From assembly GCF_004770765.1 (NCBI RefSeq), contig NZ_RQFK01000011.1, positions 248,001 through 312,000 of the forward strand: DNA of 64,000 nt. The letters are read 5' to 3'. Of the stretch, positions 1 through 8,328 are shown piece after piece; the stretch's first letter is position 1, and each line of letters starts with the position of its first letter. This DNA comes from Leptospira noumeaensis (GTDB taxonomy: Bacteria > Spirochaetota > Leptospiria > Leptospirales > Leptospiraceae). The notes under the pieces are model-generated. The model did not search any database and had not been told where the DNA came from. It was given only the letters and a program-made list of their open reading frames with translations. The position numbers and the translations under genes were made by a program.

Positions 1-409
1 CACTACGCACCCCATACACAACTCTCATAAGAGCCCTATCTTCACGCACCACAGAAGCTGCTTCTCTAGCCAGAAGGTGTACATAGTCTTGCCAACTAAC
101 AAAGTCAGAAGCATTTAGTTTTTCTAAACGAAGTGATACCAGATCCGCATGTACCAAACGAAGTCCAAGATACATGGCTCCCATATTCGGAAAAAAATGA
201 TAAGCGGAAGCCCGTGGAATTTCTGCTCGCGCACAAACCTTTGCAAAAGTGACGGCTTCCGGTTCTTCGATTCGTAAGAGTTCGCGTAAGGCATGGAGCA
301 AAACCTTTCTGCGGTCAGGGTCATTTGTTTTTCCTTCCTCCAGTTTTCCTGGTAAGGTAGATCGCCTCGATTCCTTTCCTTGGGTTTGGTTTTGCCGGAG
401 ATTGTCCAT
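1..409 (-). CDS. TetR-family transcriptional regulator (5' part, runs off the window)
   Basis: The reading frame opens with ATG at 409 and stays open to the left edge, giving 136 residues of the N-terminal part. Residues about 35-85 match the TetR DNA-binding fold: a helix with RKVLLHALREL, then AVTFAKVCARAEIPRASAYHFF, the usual helix-turn-helix followed by the conserved Y-x-F-F-x-N segment. The ligand-binding half lies outside the window. An unusually polar, disordered tail of about 30 residues precedes the DNA-binding domain. The gene faces the aldolase-like gene at 561, and the 150 bases between them hold three near-identical short repeats, so autoregulation and control of the aldolase pair are likely. 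The family call is firm; the ligand is unknown. Confidence 0.85.
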   Translation of the reverse strand, partial: MDNLRQNQTQGKESRRSTLPGKLEEGKTNDPDRRKVLLHALRELLRIEEPEAVTFAKVCARAEIPRASAYHFFPNMGAMYLGLRLVHADLVSLRLEKLNASDFVSWQDYVHLLAREAASVVREDRALMRVVYGVRS

Positions 410-413
410 TGTA

Positions 414-522
414 TCGACAGATGCCGAGTTTTTTGATACTTACAAGCAAAATTTGTCCACTTTGAAGAAAATTACTCGACAAATGCCCAAAAGGTAATAT
501 TTTATAATCGACAAATGTCGGG
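414..522. promoter_or_regulatory. Divergent control region with three direct repeats (TetR operator candidate)
   Basis: Three copies of a motif reading TCGACARATGYC lie at 414-428, 476-490 and 508-522, and a related element in inverted orientation (ATTTGTC) is at 451-457. The third copy contains the arms CGACA and TGTCG two bases apart, a small palindrome. A perfect -10 hexamer TATAAT (503-508) abuts the third copy, so a bound repressor would cover the promoter of the downstream aldolase gene. The spacing of the copies (62 and 32 bases) is near whole helical turns. Binding by the adjacent TetR protein is inferred from position only. Confidence 0.5.
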
Positions 523-560
523 TTTTGGAACCATACCATTCCCACCATAAGGAAAAGTAG

Positions 561-1205
561 ATGAAAGATTCAAAAATAGATTCTGTTAGGAAATCCATGC
601 TAACCGCCTGTATTAAGTTAGCTGATTTAGGATTTTTAGCTGGGGTTGGTGGAAATTTAGCTGTGAGAATCGATTCCAAACTAATGGCAGTCACTCCCTC
701 TGCTACCGATTATTATACAATGAAACCGGAAGACCTTTGTATCTTAGAAATCAAGGGACTAAAAATGGTGGAAGGAACCAAACAACCTACCACAGAAAGC
801 GGAATCCATGCGTCGTTTTTTACCTTAAGACCAGAGATTGAAGTGAGTTTGCATACCCACCAACCACTAGCGAGTGCTGTCACCCTTCTTGGTTTGGATA
901 TGGAAATCCAATCAAGTGAAGGGAAAAAAAACATTGGTCCGTATCTTAGATCCATATCTTATGCACCGTCAGGTACATCCTTTCTTGTAAATGCATTCAA
1001 AAAAAGAATCAATTCAGAAACAAACGGTTACCTACTCAGAAATCATGGATTGGTTTGTGGCGCATATACGTTAGACCAAGCCATAGAAAATGTTAAGTTA
1101 ATCGAAAAAGAAGCAGCAAGTTTTCTACGCACAAGAATTGAAAAAAATACAAACTTATCTTATATGACAAGTGGTATGAAACAACAGTTACTTTCTGCAT
1201 TATAA
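561..1205 (+). CDS. Class II aldolase/adducin-family protein
   Basis: A 214-residue protein of the size usual for fuculose/ribulose-phosphate aldolases and methylthioribulose-1-phosphate dehydratase. The fold signature is complete: the G-V-G-G-N-L loop at 28-33, the metal ligands H98 and H100 in S-L-H-T-H-Q-P, a third ligand H162 in N-H-G, and a candidate catalytic Glu79 in T-T-E-S. A zinc-dependent retro-aldol or dehydratase reaction on a phosphorylated sugar is expected, but the substrate cannot be read from the sequence. The start ATG follows a clear purine-rich ribosome site (AAGGAAAAG). A second aldolase-fold gene follows 70 bases downstream, so the two are probably one transcript under the divergent TetR gene. 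Confidence 0.85.
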   Translation: MKDSKIDSVRKSMLTACIKLADLGFLAGVGGNLAVRIDSKLMAVTPSATDYYTMKPEDLCILEIKGLKMVEGTKQPTTESGIHASFFTLRPEIEVSLHTHQPLASAVTLLGLDMEIQSSEGKKNIGPYLRSISYAPSGTSFLVNAFKKRINSETNGYLLRNHGLVCGAYTLDQAIENVKLIEKEAASFLRTRIEKNTNLSYMTSGMKQQLLSAL

Positions 1206-1275
1206 CTAAAAACTGCGAACTTAAAAATTTGAAGAATCACTGATTTGTATCAGTAAAGATTAAAAAGGAAAGATC

Positions 1276-2010
1276 ATGAAAGTTAGTACTACTCTTAAGA
1301 AAAAAACTCCCAAACCAATTTCTTCTCCTGATGAGATAGAACTTAAAAATTTATGGCATAGGCTCGAAACAAAAGGTTTATTACAAAACCACAAAGCAGA
1401 TCTTTCTTTCCGACTTCCAGGAAAAGGAAGTTTTCTTCTGATACATCGCGAAGAAGGAAAAAAATCAAAACCAGAAATTGCAGAATATAAAATTGAAAAC
1501 CCTACAGAATCTTTACGAATCCATTTGGTGAGTGATGAAACTTTGAACTTGATTCGGTTTCACGCAAGTATGTATTCTTTAAGACCAGATATTGGTGCAG
1601 TAGCTTCTTTTCGTCCGCACTGGAGTTCTTTACTAAAAACACTCGATCATCCCCTACCCTTGGTTTTTGACGAACAGTGTCGCCAGTTAGGTGCTCCCGT
1701 CATCCACCTTCCCAAACATATAGATGGATCTGTGAAAAATAACTCCATAATTCAAAGTGGAGCCAATGCATTTCTTGATGAGAACCATGTCGTGATCACA
1801 AGTGTGACTCGGGACAAAGCCATTTACAACTGTGAGTTGATTGAAAAATGTTCTAAAGCATATCTTTTAGCATATTCCACAGGAAACCCGATCAGAAATA
1901 TTCCTTGGTGGGTGCGTTTCATTGCGAAATCGAGACTTCTCAAAGATGAAAAAAAAGCAAGCCGGGCTTATGCACTTGGTCAAGCACCGACTGGGTTTAA
2001 AGCTTATTAA
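1276..2010 (+). CDS. Divergent class II aldolase/adducin-like protein, metal site altered
   Basis: A 244-residue paralogue of the preceding gene. The stretch F-H-A-S-M-Y-S-L-R-P-D-I (95-106) aligns with I-H-A-S-F-F-T-L-R-P-E-I of its neighbour. The first metal histidine is replaced by Arg113 (S-F-R-P-H), the second is kept as H115, the third is kept as H171 but followed by Val rather than Gly, and the candidate catalytic Glu is not in register. The glycine-rich substrate loop near the N-terminus is also lost, and a basic tail of about 20 residues is added. It may be a non-catalytic partner or have adopted another role. A ribosome site AAAGGAAAG precedes ATG 1276. Confidence 0.7.
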   Translation: MKVSTTLKKKTPKPISSPDEIELKNLWHRLETKGLLQNHKADLSFRLPGKGSFLLIHREEGKKSKPEIAEYKIENPTESLRIHLVSDETLNLIRFHASMYSLRPDIGAVASFRPHWSSLLKTLDHPLPLVFDEQCRQLGAPVIHLPKHIDGSVKNNSIIQSGANAFLDENHVVITSVTRDKAIYNCELIEKCSKAYLLAYSTGNPIRNIPWWVRFIAKSRLLKDEKKASRAYALGQAPTGFKAY

Positions 2011-2036
2011 TCATCTTTCCATTGTATTTGATAACC

Positions 2037-2063
2037 TTAGGAATGAGTTTATTTCATTCCTAA
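2037..2063. terminator. Bidirectional hairpin terminator between convergent genes
   Basis: Perfect 10-base arms TTAGGAATGA (2037-2046) and TCATTCCTAA (2054-2063) enclose a 7-base loop. The stop codon of the minus-strand gene lies in the loop. The position between two converging genes fits a shared terminator; the flanking T tract is short, so its efficiency is uncertain. Confidence 0.6.
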
Positions 2064-2537
2064 ATAAATATCAAACTGAGCATGGTTAGGGTCGCCTGCA
2101 TTTTTCCCATAAATTTCCAAATCAGCAATATAAGACCTATTTTTTTTATACTGATCTTCTGACCAAATGGTTTTCCAAGTTTCGAGTCCAATGCTGGAGA
2201 TTGGCCCCCAATTTGTAGGAACTTTGAGATACGCCGATTCAGGAATTTGGATCCAATCAAGTCCTGGGTTTAACGTTTCAATTTTATCTACAGCTGCACC
2301 AATAAACATCGTATAGGCGCCCGTTTCATCGGATTCAAATTCTGTATATACCACCATCCATTCAGAAGGACTGACTCGGTTTTGAATCTGAGACAAAATA
2401 CCTTCTCCTAAAAACTTCCCCCAAAGCGCGGCAATTTTACCATTCCCAGACATTTCCTCAGCGTTTGTTGTACGAGTTTTGATTCCCACAAGGGTGATGG
2501 GTTTTAAAAGAACCTTTCGATCTGTTGTGTTTTCCAT
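2049..2537 (-). CDS. Stand-alone GyrI-like / AraC effector-binding domain protein
   Basis: A 162-residue protein with no DNA-binding part. Its whole length matches the effector-binding fold (GyrI-like small-molecule-binding domain): an opening beta-strand L-V-G-I-K-T-R-T-T, a helix ending L-W-G-K-F-L-G-E-G-I, then W-M-V-V-Y-T-E-F and Y-T-M-F-I-G-A-A-V strands, and a closing D-I-Y-L-G-M. It resembles the C-terminal half of the AraC regulator encoded 500 bases upstream on the same strand, so the pair probably arose by duplication. It may bind a small ligand or sequester one; its exact role is unknown. Confidence 0.75.
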   Translation of the reverse strand: MENTTDRKVLLKPITLVGIKTRTTNAEEMSGNGKIAALWGKFLGEGILSQIQNRVSPSEWMVVYTEFESDETGAYTMFIGAAVDKIETLNPGLDWIQIPESAYLKVPTNWGPISSIGLETWKTIWSEDQYKKNRSYIADLEIYGKNAGDPNHAQFDIYLGMK

Positions 2538-2694
2538 ACCTGAATCCTAACAGATAGGGAAATTCAATTCTTGACAATTTGTGCTTTTTTACATAACCAG
2601 ATTGAAACTAAGAACAGAAAAGGACGTGCGAAACGATAAAAATTCCAAAGAAGAAGTTATGGAAAATGGATGTAAAAAAGAAAGGTGCAATTCA

Positions 2695-3555
2695 CTATTT
2701 AATAGGAATGTAAATTTCAGATTCTGGATTTGTTTCTGATTGGAAACGGTCATCAAAGACATCAAAATCATCACTAAACTCACGCTCATAACCCGTATTC
2801 GGCATCCAAGTTCCGTATATATATTTCCATCCATTCAGAATGTCTTCGTTTGTATTTCCTGGAACGGTGAATACCATATATTTGGCTGGTTTCATGCGGT
2901 GAGTCACAAACCCACTGGGCACCTGAGTATCATTTTTGACTTGCGCCCCGATGATTACATCAAAATTTTCCGCATAATCCCAGTTTGTATAAATTCCCAT
3001 AAAAGAATTTCCAATCGGTTCAGGGATACGGTTCATAATACCTTCACTAAAAAACTCGGCCCAAAACTTAGGAATGTCGATTTCGTTCTGGCATTTCTGC
3101 ATGGTGGTTCTATTCGGTTTACCCATTAGTATAAATTCATTTTTTGTAATGATTTGGGTTTTGATCCTAGATCCATCGATTCGAGTTTTATCTCTTAAAG
3201 GTTCGATCTCCAATTTGAGAAAATTTCGGTGTTCGGAAGTTTTTCTAAAGTCAGAAGGATTGATACCAAATTCCGTACGAAATGCACGAAGGAAAGATTC
3301 AGGGGTTGCATAATGGTATTTTAATGCAATATCGATGATTTTGTCTTTTCCGAGAATGAGATCATTTCCCGCTTCTGTAAGCCTGCGTTTTTTTAAATAA
3401 GTATAAACGGAATATCCAGTAACGTAACGAAAAATTCTTTGGAAATGCCACCTAGACTGGAAGGCATTTTTAGAAACATCCTCAACGCCAATGTCTTCCG
3501 TTAAATGTTTTTCCATAAAACTTATTGCAAGTTCGATATGATCATAATAGTCCAT
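2695..3555 (-). CDS. AraC-family regulator with C-terminal GyrI-like effector domain
   Basis: 286 residues when started at ATG 3555 (M-D-Y-Y-D-H-I-E-L-A-I); an upstream in-frame start would overlap the response-regulator gene by more than 80 bases and adds no recognisable domain. Residues 1-110 form the double helix-turn-helix of AraC/XylS proteins (F-Q-S-R-W-H-F-Q-R-I-F and Y-A-T-P-E-S-F-L-R-A-F, ending G-I-N-P-S-D-F-R). Residues about 130-286 form an effector-binding domain like that of Rob/BmrR-type activators. The gene sits 53 bases after the HD-GYP gene and may share its transcript, which would connect ligand sensing with the c-di-GMP block. No strong ribosome site is visible. Confidence 0.85.
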   Translation of the reverse strand: MDYYDHIELAISFMEKHLTEDIGVEDVSKNAFQSRWHFQRIFRYVTGYSVYTYLKKRRLTEAGNDLILGKDKIIDIALKYHYATPESFLRAFRTEFGINPSDFRKTSEHRNFLKLEIEPLRDKTRIDGSRIKTQIITKNEFILMGKPNRTTMQKCQNEIDIPKFWAEFFSEGIMNRIPEPIGNSFMGIYTNWDYAENFDVIIGAQVKNDTQVPSGFVTHRMKPAKYMVFTVPGNTNEDILNGWKYIYGTWMPNTGYEREFSDDFDVFDDRFQSETNPESEIYIPIK

Positions 3556-3607
3556 GGGATAAAAACCAATACTAAAATTAAAATCCCAATGAGGGATAAA
3601 TTTTTTT

Positions 3608-4600
3608 CTAAGTTTCCTCAGGCCATTGGTTTTTGATTTCAAGAATTGTAGGTAAAACGGAGATAAATTTTTGCACAAGATCCGGATCAAAATGGGTCCC
3701 AGATTCCTTCTTTAAAAACTCGATGGCCTCGTCCACTTCCCATGCTTTTTTATAAGGCCTTACGGTTGTTAATGCATCAAACACGTCTGCAATGGCAATG
3801 ATCCTTCCTTCCAGAGGAATTTGATCTCCCTTTAACCCATATGGATATCCTGTTCCATCATATTTTTCATGGTGAGTGATGGCAATGGATCTTGCCAATT
3901 TCAAAAGGCTTGAGTTATGATCACCAATGATTTCCGCCCCAATTTCAGGATGGCGTTTCATAATTTCCCATTCGTCGGGACTGAGTTTTCCCGGTTTTTG
4001 GATGATCTGGTCAGGAATTCCGATTTTCCCCACATCATGCATGGGAGCTGCATTTAAAATCTCTTCAGCTGCCTCAGAAGAATACCCATAGGCCAAAGCG
4101 AGGGTTTGCGAATAATGACTCATCCGAATCACATGCATTCCTGTTTCATTGTCTTTGTATTCCGACGCCATACCGAGACGTTGGACAATTTGTAACCTAG
4201 TGGCTTTGACTTCATTCACATCAACAAGAGATAAATGATTTTTTATTCTAACTTTTACGATCGGTGGGCTCACCGGTTTTGTAATATAATCAACGGCTCC
4301 CAATTGAAATCCTTTTTCCTCATCAACAACGTCCGTGAGAGCAGTGACAAAAATTACAGGGATGTATTTTGTTTTTTCATTCGACTTCAGAACCTTACAA
4401 ACTTCATGGCCTGTCATCTCAGGCATCATCACATCCAAAAGAATTAAGTCGGGTTCTTGTGATTCGGCTAATTCAATTCCTTTTAAACCATCTTTTGCAA
4501 ATAAAAGATTATAATCCTTTTGTAAAATCTCGTTTAATATCTGTAAATTGGTAGGTTCATCATCAACAATTAAAATTTTAGGTTTAGAGTTTATCTGCAC
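3608..4600 (-). CDS. Response regulator with HD-GYP domain (c-di-GMP phosphodiesterase)
   Basis: 330 residues. The receiver domain covers about 8-125, with acidic pocket D-D-E at 13-15, phosphoacceptor D56 in L-L-D-V-M-M-P and the K-P-V loop at 108-110. An HD-GYP domain covers about 135-320, with H188-D189 (M-H-D-V-G-K-I), H-H-E at 243-245 and the diagnostic G-T-G-Y-P at 249-253, followed by A-D-V-F-D-A-L-T. The catalytic residues for hydrolysing cyclic di-GMP are all present. Its start overlaps the end of the hybrid kinase gene by 17 bases, a strong sign of translational coupling and of partnership with that kinase. Output is expected to be c-di-GMP degradation on phosphorylation. Confidence 0.93.
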   Translation of the reverse strand: MQINSKPKILIVDDEPTNLQILNEILQKDYNLLFAKDGLKGIELAESQEPDLILLDVMMPEMTGHEVCKVLKSNEKTKYIPVIFVTALTDVVDEEKGFQLGAVDYITKPVSPPIVKVRIKNHLSLVDVNEVKATRLQIVQRLGMASEYKDNETGMHVIRMSHYSQTLALAYGYSSEAAEEILNAAPMHDVGKIGIPDQIIQKPGKLSPDEWEIMKRHPEIGAEIIGDHNSSLLKLARSIAITHHEKYDGTGYPYGLKGDQIPLEGRIIAIADVFDALTTVRPYKKAWEVDEAIEFLKKESGTHFDPDLVQKFISVLPTILEIKNQWPEET

Positions 4601-7600
4601 TATGATCTCCTGAAATTATATTTTTGATATTTTTTAGCTTATTTATTGTTTTTTCAAAATCAAATTGTTGGATCGATGATTCAATTTCTGAAACCAAAGT
4701 AGAATATTTAGTTCCATCCAATAAGTCATACAAATTCTTCCAATTTTGTTGATCTACCGATCCACGCGAAAAAGACTCAGTTAAATCATGAATGGACTTT
4801 AGAATTTGTTTTTCATCGTTTGCAGAAATTACTTTTCCTTCTAAAGGCCGATTCCTATTTTTTGGAATTCTATTTTTATATTTATTTTGAAATAAACTGA
4901 ATGCATCAAAGAAAGTTGATTTTAAACTTTCGAATTCGTTTTTATTTAGACTTAGTTTGTTTTGTAGTTTTTCTTCTAAACGAAGAGTCACCAGAGAAAT
5001 AGGAACGATTCCTAAATTAGAGGAAACACCTTTGATTTTATGTAGAAATGATTCTTGGTCGGATATATCTTTCAAATGATCCGAGAACTCCTCAATCTCA
5101 GCCTTAAAATCCTTAAAAAATCCATCCAACATAGTGATATACTTTTCTAAAGATCCAAATAAAGCCACACCCCTATCGAATTGAAATGTTTCTCCAGAGT
5201 TTACATCGGATTTTTTTTGGTTTGGAATTTCAACTGCTCCACCCAGAAGTTTTTTAATTTCAAAGAATAAATCATGTATGTCGATTGGTTTCGAAACAAA
5301 CCCATCCATTCCGGCATCTTTTGCGGATTGTTTGTCTTCTTCAAAAACACTTGCAGAAAGTGCGATAATCGGTGTACGGCGAGAACTTGGTATTTCAAAT
5401 TTTCGAATTTGGCGTGTCGCTTCCAAGCCGTCCATCTCTGGCATCTGGATGTCCATAAGCACCAAATCAAAAGATTTTGATTTAAAAATTTCGAAGGCCT
5501 CCAGTCCATTTTTCGCAATTTCCACCTTATGCCCATTAGATGACATTAAAAGTTGAATGAGTTCTACGTTCTGTTTGACATCATCCACAATGAGGACATC
5601 CAAACTAGGCAAATCAAAATCGATTTTTTCTGTAATTTCAAAAATGGGACTCCCTTTTTCCAAAGGAAGGGATACATAAAAATTGGTTCCAACACCAAGT
5701 TCGCTCTCAAGCCAAATTTTTCCTTTCATCAGTTCGACTAATTGTTTAGAGATTGTTGTACCAAGTCCTGTTCCTCCAAATTTTCGACTCATAGAAACAT
5801 CGGCTTGTGTGAAGGGATCAAAAATTTTTTCCATTCGATCTGGTGCAATCCCTATCCCACTATCTTGGATATGGAATAAAACTTCGCCGTCTTTTGTTGT
5901 GATATTTAAGTGGATGAAACCTTCTTTGGTAAACTTAATTGCGTTTCCAAGTAAATTGGTTAAAATTTGTCGAATACGGAGACTATCTCCTTTATAATAC
6001 TCTTCTAAATTTTCATCCAGTTTATAACGAAAGTCTAGTCCCTTACGTTTGGATTCCATTCCCATGGTAGAACAAACTTGGTCTACCAGTGAAATTAAAG
6101 AAAAATCGATGATTTCCAATTCCACTGCACCACGATCCAGTTTTGCCGAATTTAAAACATCGTTTAGTAATCTTAACAAAGATTTGGCGGAATTTTTAAC
6201 AGTTTCCAAATGATTTTTTTGGTTTCCGATTAAATCACCAGATAACAATACTTCGGTAAATCCAATGATGGCATTCATAGGAGTTCTGATTTCATGACTC
6301 ATATTTGCCAAAAAGGTTGTTTTTGTGATTGCTGCCATCTCTGCTTTTTCTTTGGATTCAATGAGTGCTTCCTCAATCATCCTTCGGTCAGTATTGTCTA
6401 AAATCACTCCATCCAAATATTTAACTTTATTGTTTTCATCTAAAACAAGACCGCCATATTCTAAAACCCAACGAATATCCCCTGATTTTTGAATGATTCG
6501 ATAGTTAAGAACAAAGGTATCCGACAAATCGATGGCATTTTGAATGATATTGGCTACATGGGCACGGTCATCAGGATGAATGATTTCTGTGAAAGTACGG
6601 ATACGATTAGGCTGTAAAAAATCTTGTACAGGATATCCAGATAAATTAAGAATCGCATCGCTAATGAAAATAGAAGTCCAATCTTCGTCCACAAGGCATC
6701 TGTAAACTACCCCTGGAATGTTTTGAATGAAAGATTCTAGTTGTTCTTCATTTTCTTTCAGAGCATTTTCAATTTTTATTCTTTCAGTAATATCACTAAT
6801 GAGTCCGACAAAGATATCATCTTGTGGAAGTTTGGTATGACCAATTGCCAACCGAATGGGAAAAGTGGATCCATCTTTTCTAATCGCAATGGTTTCTCTT
6901 CCGATACCAATGATTTTGGCATCACCAGTTTTTAAATAATTGGAAAGATAATTGTTATGTTCTTTCTGGAATGGATTTGGCATTAAAATACTTACATTTT
7001 TTCCAATGATTTCTTTTGCCTTCCAACCAAACATCTTTTCGGCGGTAATATTAAATTCCTGGACAATCCCTTTGGTATTGATCATCACAATGGCATCGGC
7101 CGCGGTTTCGATAATCGCTCGTAACCTAGATTCACTTTTTAAAAGATTTTGAAAAAGATCTTTATAACTAATGAAAGCAATGGTAACCACTGCCGAACCA
7201 ATCACAAAGATACTTCCGAATCCAACAAGGGCCACCATAAACAATTGGTCCGAACTAGACTTGTCTAAAACTTGCCCTGGTTCGATCACAAAACGGGCAG
7301 CAGCCATTCCTGTATAATGCATTCCAGAAATGGCACTACCCATAACAATTCCACTCAACATTGTGAGATAAAAGCTACGAATTTTTAAATTTGAATTTTT
7401 TAAACGGAACTGAATGAAAATAGAAAGGATTGCAAATGAAATCGCTACAACAAGGGATACCAAAAACAAATAAGGATCATACATCAATTTTGGTCGCATA
7501 TCCATGGCGGCCATTCCCATATAATGCATAAAACCAATTCCGGCACCAACAATGATCCCAACGGAAATCAGTTCCTTTTTTGTGATCCTCTTTTTACTTA

Positions 7601-7967
7601 ACGTTTGTAAGGCGAAAAAGGATGCAAAAAAACTAGGTAAGATGGATAAAATCGTGATGAGTTTATGATAAGTGACTTTTGTACACAACTCAAAAGACAT
7701 CATACCAATAAAGTGCATTGACCAAACGGCTCCACCCATCGATAAACTAGAAGTAAATAAAATTGCTAAACGTGAATATTTGTTCTCAACGTTGGAAAAA
7801 CGAGTGAGCATGTATAAAGAAATCCAAGAAGCAAAAATAGAAATTAAAATGGAGAGAGAAACCAACCAATGGTTATAGGTTCCTTCCACAAAATACAACT
7901 GGTCTGCCTCTAATATAAAAAAATGTTTTAGAAATTCGATACCCATATTCGTGGTTCCTACACTCAC
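4584..7967 (-). CDS. MHYT-PAS-PAS hybrid histidine kinase with receiver and Hpt domains
   Basis: 1127 residues. Membrane part about 30-270: seven predicted helices with three MHYT signatures, M-H-F-I-G-M (84-89), M-H-Y-M-G-M (147-152) and M-H-Y-T-G-M (216-221), a fold proposed to bind copper and sense gases. Two PAS domains follow at about 280-395 and 405-530. The kinase core has H558 in the H-box (S-H-E-I-R-T-P), N-box N-A-I-K-F-T near 675 and G-boxes D-S-G-I-G-I and G-G-T-G-L-G. A receiver domain follows with D839 (L-M-D-I-Q-M-P), and an Hpt domain with H976 (H-K-I-K-G). A full internal phosphorelay is therefore present, and the overlapping HD-GYP regulator is its likely last acceptor. One odd point: G-L-G is followed by Thr-Thr where the family usually has Leu-Ala. 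Confidence 0.93.
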   Translation of the reverse strand: MSVGTTNMGIEFLKHFFILEADQLYFVEGTYNHWLVSLSILISIFASWISLYMLTRFSNVENKYSRLAILFTSSLSMGGAVWSMHFIGMMSFELCTKVTYHKLITILSILPSFFASFFALQTLSKKRITKKELISVGIIVGAGIGFMHYMGMAAMDMRPKLMYDPYLFLVSLVVAISFAILSIFIQFRLKNSNLKIRSFYLTMLSGIVMGSAISGMHYTGMAAARFVIEPGQVLDKSSSDQLFMVALVGFGSIFVIGSAVVTIAFISYKDLFQNLLKSESRLRAIIETAADAIVMINTKGIVQEFNITAEKMFGWKAKEIIGKNVSILMPNPFQKEHNNYLSNYLKTGDAKIIGIGRETIAIRKDGSTFPIRLAIGHTKLPQDDIFVGLISDITERIKIENALKENEEQLESFIQNIPGVVYRCLVDEDWTSIFISDAILNLSGYPVQDFLQPNRIRTFTEIIHPDDRAHVANIIQNAIDLSDTFVLNYRIIQKSGDIRWVLEYGGLVLDENNKVKYLDGVILDNTDRRMIEEALIESKEKAEMAAITKTTFLANMSHEIRTPMNAIIGFTEVLLSGDLIGNQKNHLETVKNSAKSLLRLLNDVLNSAKLDRGAVELEIIDFSLISLVDQVCSTMGMESKRKGLDFRYKLDENLEEYYKGDSLRIRQILTNLLGNAIKFTKEGFIHLNITTKDGEVLFHIQDSGIGIAPDRMEKIFDPFTQADVSMSRKFGGTGLGTTISKQLVELMKGKIWLESELGVGTNFYVSLPLEKGSPIFEITEKIDFDLPSLDVLIVDDVKQNVELIQLLMSSNGHKVEIAKNGLEAFEIFKSKSFDLVLMDIQMPEMDGLEATRQIRKFEIPSSRRTPIIALSASVFEEDKQSAKDAGMDGFVSKPIDIHDLFFEIKKLLGGAVEIPNQKKSDVNSGETFQFDRGVALFGSLEKYITMLDGFFKDFKAEIEEFSDHLKDISDQESFLHKIKGVSSNLGIVPISLVTLRLEEKLQNKLSLNKNEFESLKSTFFDAFSLFQNKYKNRIPKNRNRPLEGKVISANDEKQILKSIHDLTESFSRGSVDQQNWKNLYDLLDGTKYSTLVSEIESSIQQFDFEKTINKLKNIKNIISGDHSADKL

Positions 7968-8328
7968 TAGATCCTATCATCCATTTAGGGATTCTTTGGA
8001 TACTACCAAATTAGATAGGTTCTAATTTCTTCTTTCTATTTTAGGTACTATCACTAAAAAGATTGAAGATGTTTTGGAGGAACTAAAGGAATTGTCGCGA
8101 TATTTGCTATAATCCATAAATCATCAATTCTATCTAGAAAGAAATAAATATTACATTAGTATATTACAATGTAACGTTACAATTACTATATAACCATCGA
8201 TAGACCAGCCAGATCACCTTTTTCGATCATCCATCAAGGTAGACCGTTCGGTTCATACTATCATCATCCAATCAGTAAGAATTGGTATTTGGCTTGCCTT
8301 GATTTTTAGCCAAAGGATACCTTTGTTC
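7968..8328. promoter_or_regulatory. Divergent intergenic region with two palindromic sites
   Basis: This 360-base gap separates the minus-strand kinase from the plus-strand SDR gene and has no convincing reading frame. It holds a perfect 12-base palindrome TGTAACGTTACA at 8170-8181 in a very AT-rich stretch, and a second inverted repeat ACCG-TT-CGGT at 8243-8252 of the kind many TetR proteins bind. Both lie within 160 bases of the SDR start at 8329, where an operator would be expected. No regulator gene adjoins, so the binding protein is unknown. Confidence 0.4.

Noticed and set aside
3556..3690. Upstream extension of the AraC gene to 3690
   Set aside because: It overlaps the HD-GYP gene by over 80 bases and adds no conserved residues; the AraC domain begins naturally at 3555.
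7968..8328. Riboswitch upstream of the SDR gene
   Set aside because: Only two small palindromes are visible; no recognisable conserved aptamer core is present.
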